From an uncultured Prevotella sp. (lineage in GTDB: Bacteria; Bacteroidota; Bacteroidia; Bacteroidales; Bacteroidaceae), in the NCBI GenBank assembly GCA_900543155.1, contig UQQN01000001.1:1-62465 (forward strand): a stretch of 62,465 nt of DNA, given 5' to 3'. This document shows, piece after piece, positions 57,301 through 62,465 of this stretch. The translations under genes and the position numbers were made by a program. The notes beneath the pieces are model-generated. The model had not been told where the DNA came from, ran no database searches, and saw nothing but the letters and a program-made list of their open reading frames with translations. Within the stretch, counting starts at the first letter, position 1. Each line of letters opens with the position of its first letter.

Positions 57301-58129
57301 TTTCTTGCTCACGATCGAGCAAAACTTCGTTACGCTCGATAGACATTACTTCGCCAGTGTCAGGATCTACGAAGTCCTCGAGTGTTGTTGAAAGCACACG
57401 TGCTGCAAGCTTACGACCAATTAACTTCTTCAAATTGGTTTTGTTAACCTTGAATTCCTCAGCAAGGTTGAAGATCTGAAGAATGTCCTTATCACTTTCA
57501 AAACCGATGGCACGGAGCAAAGTGGTAACGGGCAACTTCTTTTTACGGTCGATGTAAGCATACATCACATTGTTAATGTCCGTGGCAAACTCAATCCAAG
57601 AACCCTTGAACGGAATGATACGAGCAGAATAGAGCTGCGTACCATTAGTGTGTACACTTGAACCGAAGAATACGCCAGGTGAACGGTGCAACTGTGAAAC
57701 AACTACACGTTCGGCACCATTAATAATAAAGGTACCATTATCCGACATATAAGGGATAGAGCCAAGGAACACGTCCTGTACTACTGTATCGAAATCTTCG
57801 TGATCAGGGTCAGTACAGTAAAGTTTCAGTTTGGCCTTGAGGGGCACACTATAAGTGAGTCCGCGCTCCAAACATTCCTTAATAGAGTAACGCGGTTCGT
57901 CGATATAATAGTCGATGAACTCCAATACAAAGTTGTTGCGAGTATCAGCAATAGGGAAGTTCTCAGCAAAAACTTTGTACAGGCCGTCGTTCTTGCGCAA
58001 TTCGCTAGGAGTGTCGAGCTGCAGAAAATCTTTGAAAGACTTTAACTGGACGTCCAAGAAATCGGGATAAGGCATCGGATTCTTAACGGACGCAAAGTTT
58101 ACACGTTGATTAATAACTCTGGAAGACAT
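54317..58129 (-). CDS. rpoB: DNA-directed RNA polymerase subunit beta
   Basis: 1270 residues. Rifampicin-region residues [20 protein letters not shown] and [20 protein letters not shown] (wild-type pattern), [13 protein letters not shown] and the C-terminal [20 protein letters not shown]. Intact. Downstream of rplL across a 277-base spacer with a probable attenuator. Confidence 0.98.
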   Translation of the reverse strand: MSSRVINQRVNFASVKNPMPYPDFLDVQLKSFKDFLQLDTPSELRKNDGLYKVFAENFPIADTRNNFVLEFIDYYIDEPRYSIKECLERGLTYSVPLKAKLKLYCTDPDHEDFDTVVQDVFLGSIPYMSDNGTFIINGAERVVVSQLHRSPGVFFGSSVHTNGTQLYSARIIPFKGSWIEFATDINNVMYAYIDRKKKLPVTTLLRAIGFESDKDILQIFNLAEEFKVNKTNLKKLIGRKLAARVLSTTLEDFVDPDTGEVMSIERNEVLLDREQEITEETADIILSSGVQTILVHPEQSTGTDYSIIFNTLQKDPSNSEQEAVNYIYRQLRNAEPADDASAREVINNLFFSEKRYDLGEVGRYRINKKLNLSTEMDVRVLTREDIIEIIKYLVELINSKATVDDIDHLSNRRVRTVGEQLSNQFAIGLARMSRTIRERMNVRDNEVFTPTDLINAKTISSVINSFFGTNALSQFMDQTNPLAEVTHKRRLSALGPGGLSRERAGFEVRDVHYTHYGRLCPIESPEGPNIGLISSLCVYAKIDDLGFIETPYRKVEDSVVNLNNDDIVYLSAEEEEGKIIGQGNAPLNDDGSFIRDKVKCRQDADYPVVPPSQVELIDVAPQQIASIAASLIPFLEHDDAHRALMGSNMMRQAVPLIRSEAPIVGTGIEKQVCEDSRTMITAEGEGVIEYVDATTIRIAYERSEDEEFVSFDSNVKEYDIPKFRRTNQNMTIDLRPICEKGQKVHKGDILTEGYATENGELALGRNLLVAYMPWKGYNYEDAIVLNERMVRDDILTSVHVDEYSLEVRETKRGMEEFTNDIPNVSEDATKDLDETGIIRIGARVAPGDILIGKITPKGESDPTPEEKLLRAIFGDKAGDVKDASLKANPSLAGVVINKRLFARVQKTRSAKAADKVTLQKLDDDFVKDAEELKEIMINKLLSLISDKESQGVKDNVGSEVIAKGTKFNQAVLSALDYTSVELHDWTDDAHANKLIRQLVINYLKKYNQLDAILKRKKFAITIGDDLPSGIIQQAKVYIAKKRKIGVGDKMAGRHGNKGIVSKVVRQEDMPFLADGTPVDIVLNPLGVPSRMNIGQIFEAVLGAAGRKLGVKFATPIFDGAKLEDLCEWTDKAGLPRYCSTQLYDGATGEAFDQKATVGVTYMLKLGHMVEDKMHARSIGPYSLITQQPLGGKAQFGGQRFGEMEVWAIEAFGASHVLQEILTIKSDDVTGRAKAYEAIVKGDPMPTPGIPESLNVLLHELRGLGLSISLD

Positions 58130-58157
58130 TCGTCAAATATGTTGGGGATGAATGAAA

Positions 58158-58311
58158 AGTTTATGGGTTTACAAGCGGATTAGGAGGTTAAGGGATTAGA
58201 GGTAGCAAAAGAATCGTGATTCAGACGACATGAAGGAGAAGCCAGAATGGCGATTCAAAGTCCTCTAAGCCGAAAAACCACAAAGCCCTTAGCCTCATAA
58301 ACCTATAAGCC
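58158..58311. repeat. Imperfect palindromic spacer between rplL and rpoB
   Basis: Left part TTTATGGGTTTA ... GGATTAGAGG (58160-58202) and right part CCTCTAAGCC ... CATAAACCTATAAG (58262-58310) are partly complementary. The outer ends resemble those of the spacer at 54189-54310. A GAATC-GT-GATTC hairpin lies inside. Confidence 0.5.
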
Positions 58312-58343
58312 AAGAAAGAGTGCCTGTAAAAATGTATAGACAC

Positions 58344-58382
58344 AAAAAGGTTATGAACCCTCTACCAGAAGATTCATAACCA
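58344..58382 (-). terminator. Probable attenuator between rplL and rpoB
   Basis: GGTTATGAA pairs with TTCATAACC around a 13-base loop, followed on the minus strand by TTTTTG. It lies 23 bases after the rplL stop; a partial terminator here is also known from E. coli rplL-rpoB. Confidence 0.8.
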
Positions 58383-58406
58383 TAACCCTTATGGGGGAAA
58401 TTCTTA

Positions 58407-58781
58407 TTAGGCGAGTTCAACCTCAGCACCAGCCTCTTCGAGAGCCTTCTTGAGTGCTTCAGCTTCTTCCTTAGCAACACCTTCCTTAACCTTAGAAGGA
58501 GCACCGTCTACGATGTCCTTAGCTTCCTTCAAGCCGAGACCGCAGTGTTCCTTAACGGCCTTAACAACCTGAAGCTTAGCAGCACCTGCGCTCTTGAGAA
58601 CTACGTCGAATGAAGTCTTCTCTTCAGCAGCAGCACCACCAGCAGCGGGACCAGCAGCAACAGCAACAGCTGCAGCAGCGGGTTCAATTCCGTACTCGTC
58701 CTTGAGGATAGTTGCCAACTCGTTTACTTCTTTCACTGTCAAATTTACCAATTCTTCAGCGATAGCTTTGATATCTGCCAT
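58407..58781 (-). CDS. rplL: 50S ribosomal protein L7/L12
   Basis: 124 residues; N-terminal dimerisation helix, Ala-rich hinge ([20 protein letters not shown]) and C-terminal factor-binding domain ([20 protein letters not shown]). Stalk protein that recruits translation GTPases. 78 bases behind rplJ. Confidence 0.98.
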   Translation of the reverse strand: MADIKAIAEELVNLTVKEVNELATILKDEYGIEPAAAAVAVAAGPAAGGAAAEEKTSFDVVLKSAGAAKLQVVKAVKEHCGLGLKEAKDIVDGAPSKVKEGVAKEEAEALKKALEEAGAEVELA

Positions 58782-58859
58782 TTTCTTAAATGTATTTTTT
58801 TGTTTGTTTTCTAAATTTGATTGGATTACCCAGTGCGCCGGCAGGGCACGTATTGGGAT

Positions 58860-59378
58860 TTATTCAGGGCGTTCGCCCAAAGTTTTAAGCACACCATGAA
58901 TGGTCTGACCTGCGCCAGAGAGGGCAGAGATAACATTCTTGGCGGGTGACTGCAGCAAAGCAACAACCTCGGCGATAACCTCGTTTTTGCTCTTGATTGC
59001 GCAGAGTGTTTCGAGTTGGTCTGCACCAACGTAGAAACCTTCTTCAGCATAAGCACCCTTCAATGCGGGGATGCCATCCTTGCTAGTATCCTTGATGAGC
59101 TTAGCAGGAACATTTGCTGTTTCGCAGAAAAATACTGCAGTAGTACCTTTCAAGCAACCGTAAAGTGGAGAGAAGTCCACTTCAGAAGCTTCGAAAGCCT
59201 TGTGCAAGAGAGTATTCTTTACAACCACCATCTTAACGCCGGCACCGAAAGCCTTGCGGCGAAGAGCTGAAGTAGCTTCAGCATTCATGCCAGTAACGTC
59301 AACGAGATAGAAGTGTGCGTGTTCTTTGAGTTGTTCACCGAGCTTCTCGATGATAATTACTTTATCTTCCTTCTTCAT
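58860..59378 (-). CDS. rplJ: 50S ribosomal protein L10
   Basis: 172 residues; MKKEDKVIIIEKLGEQLKEH, ALRRKAFGAGVKMVVVKNTL and C-terminal helix that carries L7/L12 dimers. In E. coli L10 with L12 represses its operon; only 14 bases separate it from rplA here, so no own leader is seen. Confidence 0.98.
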   Translation of the reverse strand: MKKEDKVIIIEKLGEQLKEHAHFYLVDVTGMNAEATSALRRKAFGAGVKMVVVKNTLLHKAFEASEVDFSPLYGCLKGTTAVFFCETANVPAKLIKDTSKDGIPALKGAYAEEGFYVGADQLETLCAIKSKNEVIAEVVALLQSPAKNVISALSGAGQTIHGVLKTLGERPE

Positions 59379-59392
59379 GATTGTAATTCAGT

Positions 59393-60091
59393 TTAGATTT
59401 CTTCTACAGACTTAGGATCAACCTTGATACCCTTACTCATGGTAGATGAAAGATAAATACTCTTAATATAAGTACCCTTGGCACTTGCGGGCTTCAACTT
59501 GATGATAGTAGCCATGAACTCCTTGGCATTACCAAAGATTTGTTCAGGAGAGAAAGAAGCCTTACCGATTGAAGTGTGAACAATACCGCTCTTATCAACC
59601 TTAAAGTCAATCTTACCCTGCTTAACCTCGCGGATAGCCTTGGCAACATCCATTGTTACAGTACCACTCTTGGGGTTAGGCATCAAACCACGAGGACCGA
59701 GCACACGACCCAGAGCACCAATTTTACCCATGATGGCAGGCATTGTGATGATTACATCAATGTCAGTCCAACCACCTTTAATTTTCTCGATATATTCATC
59801 GAGACCTACGTAGTCAGCGCCAGCTTCTTTAGCAGCAGCTTCGGCATCAGGCGTACAGAGGCAGAGCACACGTACAGTCTTACCAGTACCATTCGGGAGC
59901 GAAACAACGCCACGAACCATCTGATTAGCCTTACGGGGGTCTACACCCAAGCGTACGTCAATATCGACTGAAGCATCAAACTTGGTAGTGGTAATTTCCT
60001 TTACCAAAGATGCAGCTTCTTTCAACGAATAAGCCTTCCCTGCTTCAACTTTGTCAGCGACTAACTTCTGATTTTTTGTCAGTTTACTCAT
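59393..60091 (-). CDS. rplA: 50S ribosomal protein L1
   Basis: 232 residues; [40 protein letters not shown] and [21 protein letters not shown]1 stalk protein; in E. coli it represses rplK-rplA. Confidence 0.98.
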   Translation of the reverse strand: MSKLTKNQKLVADKVEAGKAYSLKEAASLVKEITTTKFDASVDIDVRLGVDPRKANQMVRGVVSLPNGTGKTVRVLCLCTPDAEAAAKEAGADYVGLDEYIEKIKGGWTDIDVIITMPAIMGKIGALGRVLGPRGLMPNPKSGTVTMDVAKAIREVKQGKIDFKVDKSGIVHTSIGKASFSPEQIFGNAKEFMATIIKLKPASAKGTYIKSIYLSSTMSKGIKVDPKSVEEI

Positions 60092-60113
60092 TGTTCAAAT
60101 TTGAAGTTTAAAA

Positions 60114-60554
60114 TTATTCACCAGGGAAGTCACCCTTTACTGTGATACCCATGCTGCGGGCAGTACCAGCTACCATACGCATTGCACTTTCAACTGTGAA
60201 GCAGTTTAAGTCGGGCATCTTGTCTTCTGCGATTGCCTTAACCTGATCCCAAGTAATCTCAGCGACCTTAGTACGGTTAGGAGCAGCAGAACCGCTCTTC
60301 TTTTTGGCTGCTTCCAGCAATTGAATTGCTACAGGAGGAGTCTTTACGATGAAAGAGAAAGACTTGTCATTGTAGTAAGTAATGACAACCGGTAATACCT
60401 TACCAGCCTTGTCCTGAGTTCTGGCGTTGAACTGCTTGCAGAAATCCATGATGTTGATACCCTTAGAACCCAAAGCAGGACCTACGGGAGGTGAAGGATT
60501 TGCAGCGCCGCCCTTAATCTGTAATTTGATTAATCCAGCAACTTCTTTAGCCAT
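60114..60554 (-). CDS. rplK: 50S ribosomal protein L11
   Basis: 146 residues; [40 protein letters not shown] and [14 protein letters not shown]. GTPase-centre protein. Confidence 0.98.
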   Translation of the reverse strand: MAKEVAGLIKLQIKGGAANPSPPVGPALGSKGINIMDFCKQFNARTQDKAGKVLPVVITYYNDKSFSFIVKTPPVAIQLLEAAKKKSGSAAPNRTKVAEITWDQVKAIAEDKMPDLNCFTVESAMRMVAGTARSMGITVKGDFPGE

Positions 60555-60623
60555 TGTTGTTTATTAAAAAATTAAATTGTGACGAGGAAATAAAATAACG
60601 TGGGTCGTAACTCACCCAACGTA

Positions 60624-61166
60624 CTATTCCTTTTCAATCTGCATAAAACCGAGGTCAAGTCCCGTATTGCGACCAAACACCTTTACGATGACAGTCACTT
60701 TCTTCTTCTCTTCGTCAATCTTTTCAATAACACCAGAGAATCCGCTGAACGGTCCGTCTACAACCTTAACGTTTTCGCCTACGATGTAAGGGATTTCGAT
60801 TTCCTGAGGAGCATCCTCAAGTTCATCTACCTTACCAAGGATGCGGTTCACCTCGCTCTCGCGTAGAGGGGTGGGATTATCCATTCCACCGAGAAAACCC
60901 AACACATTAGGAGTGCTACGCAACTCGTGAACGGTTTCACCTACCAATCGAGCCTCTACAAGAACATAGCCGGGAAGATAGAGGCGTTCCTTAATAACTT
61001 GTTTGTTACCGCGGAGTGCTTTAACCTTCTCGGTTGGGATGAGTACTTGCGAAACATGACCGCCAAGGCGGCCATTTTTAATTTCAGCATCGATGTACTC
61101 TTTTACCTTCATTTCTTTTCCACTCACAGCACGCAAAACGTACCATGCCATTTGTGCTTGTGCCAT
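60624..61166 (-). CDS. nusG: Transcription termination/antitermination factor NusG
   Basis: 180 residues. NGN domain (MAWYVLRAVSGKEMKVKEYI, LYLPGYVLVEARL, NVLGFLGG) and C-terminal KOW domain (VKVVDGPFSGFSGVIEKIDE). Binds RNA polymerase and links it to Rho or the ribosome. Start at 61166 or five codons on. Confidence 0.97.
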   Translation of the reverse strand: MAQAQMAWYVLRAVSGKEMKVKEYIDAEIKNGRLGGHVSQVLIPTEKVKALRGNKQVIKERLYLPGYVLVEARLVGETVHELRSTPNVLGFLGGMDNPTPLRESEVNRILGKVDELEDAPQEIEIPYIVGENVKVVDGPFSGFSGVIEKIDEEKKKVTVIVKVFGRNTGLDLGFMQIEKE

Positions 61167-61173
61167 GTCGAAT

Positions 61174-61368
61174 TTAGTTTAAAGGATAAATGAGGTGCAT
61201 AATTGACTCGAATACCGTATCCATGAGATACACCACGAGTGCTATGATGATGGAAGCTGTTAACACAACAATCGCGCTGTGAGTCAACTCCTTTCTCGTA
61301 GGCCACGTGGTCTTATGAGATAATTCGTCGTATGAATCTTTGCAGTATGCAATTACTTTCTGGAACAT
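61174..61368 (-). CDS. secE: Preprotein translocase subunit SecE
   Basis: 64 residues from the ATG at 61368 (MFQKVIAYCKDSYDELSHKT). The longer open frame to 61413 would run into tRNA-Trp and is rejected. TTWPTRKELTHSAIVVLTAS is the SecE signature before the single membrane span. Confidence 0.96.
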   Translation of the reverse strand: MFQKVIAYCKDSYDELSHKTTWPTRKELTHSAIVVLTASIIIALVVYLMDTVFESIMHLIYPLN

Positions 61369-61383
61369 ATATGTATCGTTTAG

Positions 61384-61456
61384 CACGGGAAGAGAGGCTC
61401 GAACTCCCGACACCTGGTTTTGGAGACCAGTGCTCTACCAACTGAGCTATTCCCGT
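61384..61456 (-). tRNA. tRNA-Trp (CCA)
   Basis: 73 nt: acceptor ACGGGAA/TTCCCGT, D-arm AGCTCAGTTGGTAGAGC, anticodon stem CTGGT/ACCAG with loop CTCCAAA (anticodon CCA), T-arm GGGAGTTCGAGCCTC, discriminator G. Between tuf and secE, the common bacterial arrangement. Confidence 0.97.
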
Positions 61457-61459
61457 AAA

Positions 61460-61494
61460 AATAGGCCTTGCCTTGATTGACAAGGACCTATTGT
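61460..61494 (-). terminator. Stem-loop between tuf and tRNA-Trp
   Basis: ATAGGCCTTG pairs with CAAGGACCTAT, with TTTTTA after it on the minus strand. Terminator or processing site between tuf and the tRNA-secE-nusG run. Confidence 0.7.
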
Positions 61495-61527
61495 ATGATT
61501 ATTGAATGGTCTAAAACCAATCGAGTA

Positions 61528-62465
61528 TTAGTCGAGGATTTCAGTAATCTGACCAGAACCTACTGTACGACCACCTTCACGGATAGCGAAGCGGAGACCT
61601 ACGTTGATAGCTACAGCGTAGATGAGTTCTACAGAGATTTCTACGTTATCGCCAGGCATTACCATTTCAGTACCTTCGGGGAGGTGGATTTCACCTGTAC
61701 AGTCCATAGTACGGAGATAGAACTGAGGACGATACTTATTACCGAATGGAGTGTGACGACCACCTTCTTCCTTCTTCAATACGTAGATAGAAGCCTTGAA
61801 CTTCTTATGCGGAGTGATTACACCCGGGTGAGTGATAACCATACCACGCTTGATTTCAGACTTATCGATACCACGGAGGAGAAGACCTACGTTATCACCA
61901 GCTTCACCTTCGTCGAGGATCTTACGGAACATCTCAACACCAGTTACAACTGACTTCTTATCTTCACCAAGACCAAGGATCTGAACTTCGTCACCAACCT
62001 TAACGATACCAGTTTCAACACGACCAGTTGCAACAGTACCACGACCAGTGATTGAGAATACATCCTCAACAGGCATCAAGAAAGGCTTCTCAACGTCACG
62101 AGTAGGCTCCTGAATCCAAGAGTCAACAGCGTTCATGAGCTCCATTACAGAATCTTCCCACTTAGCAACGCCGTTCAAAGCACCGAGTGCAGAACCACGA
62201 ATGATAGGAGTATCCTCTTCGAAGTCATACTGTTCAAGGAGTTCGCGCATTTCCATTTCTACGAGCTCGAGCATTTCTTCGTCCTCAACCATATCGCACT
62301 TGTTCAAGAACACAACGAGACGGGGAACGTTTACCTGACGAGCGAGAAGGATATGCTCACGAGTCTGAGGCATAGGACCATCAGTAGCAGCAACTACGAT
62401 GATAGCACCATCCATCTGAGCAGCACCAGTTACCATGTTCTTTACGTAGTCGGCGTGACCCGGGC
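61528..62465 (-). CDS. tuf: Elongation factor Tu, C-terminal part (start outside window)
   Basis: The frame is open to the window end and reads [20 protein letters not shown] (G3 region), [12 protein letters not shown] (NKCD, G4), GSALGALNG (G5), then domain II ([20 protein letters not shown]) and domain III with the C-terminal [14 protein letters not shown]. It brings aminoacyl-tRNA to the ribosome. The first ~80 residues with the P-loop lie beyond 62465. Confidence 0.98.
   Translation of the reverse strand, partial: PGHADYVKNMVTGAAQMDGAIIVVAATDGPMPQTREHILLARQVNVPRLVVFLNKCDMVEDEEMLELVEMEMRELLEQYDFEEDTPIIRGSALGALNGVAKWEDSVMELMNAVDSWIQEPTRDVEKPFLMPVEDVFSITGRGTVATGRVETGIVKVGDEVQILGLGEDKKSVVTGVEMFRKILDEGEAGDNVGLLLRGIDKSEIKRGMVITHPGVITPHKKFKASIYVLKKEEGGRHTPFGNKYRPQFYLRTMDCTGEIHLPEGTEMVMPGDNVEISVELIYAVAINVGLRFAIREGGRTVGSGQITEILD

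Noticed and set aside
61369..61413. Longer secE start at 61413
   Set aside because: The added codons run into tRNA-Trp; the ATG at 61368 matches the family start.

Overview
The window looks like a chromosomal segment of a Bacteroidales bacterium, most likely a member of the Prevotellaceae. The grounds are the two ribosomal-protein and RNA-polymerase clusters with Bacteroidetes-type protein lengths, repeated promoters of the TTTG-N19/20-TAnnTTTG type, absence of clear Shine-Dalgarno sites, a TonB-dependent outer-membrane receptor, secreted glycosidases with type IX secretion-like C-termini, a BspA-type leucine-rich repeat, pyruvate:ferredoxin oxidoreductase and rubrerythrin (anaerobic lifestyle). 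The genus assignment is inference; no search was run.

Layout. 1-168: end of an Amidase_2-type peptidoglycan amidase whose last codons are shifted by one extra C. 553-9850: TonB-dependent receptor, a MITE-like palindromic element, a sulfatase-fold membrane transferase, a BspA-LRR/GH20 hexosaminidase, tsaE, cysC and an EamA transporter. 10084-11870: tRNA-Pro, an AAA/DUF4143 ATPase and, just upstream of its promoter, a triple 33-bp-spaced repeat. 11922-20284: nifJ, a second DUF4143-type ATPase with a degenerate active site, meso-diaminopimelate dehydrogenase, rubrerythrin and an unassigned membrane protein. 20463-22589: an ABC ATPase/permease/GntR operon. 22854-37253: a 29-gene minus-strand operon from rplC to rplQ with secY, map, infA and rpoA; rpsJ is not in front of rplC. 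37747-49571: aroC, a slyD-like isomerase with a metal-binding tail, dnaX, a two-domain SGNH hydrolase and a 1471-residue secreted LacZ-type beta-galactosidase. 49890-62465: rpoC, rpoB, rplL, rplJ, rplA, rplK, nusG, secE, tRNA-Trp and the start-truncated tuf, all on the minus strand.

Genes in common: most of the right-hand 40 kb is the core translation/transcription machinery. The left part mixes cell-surface functions (receptor, glycosidases, sulfatase-fold transferase, ABC export) with anaerobic metabolism.

The most unusual content is intergenic: (a) a 28-bp-TIR element with TTAAG duplications and a smaller palindrome nested in one arm; (b) two TGACA-repeat palindromes that differ by compensatory changes; (c) two 48-nt stem-loops that also covary; (d) a 30-bp, 11-bp-periodic GATATC repeat found in two places; (e) a triple repeat next to a perfect promoter of an ATPase gene, which also reads as an 11-codon repeat on the other strand; (f) four 7-bp repeats plus an A9 tract next to the cysC promoter; (g) large AT-rich self-complementary spacers around rpoB. 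I could not identify a complete new system with confidence; the ATPase plus repeat array is the best candidate.
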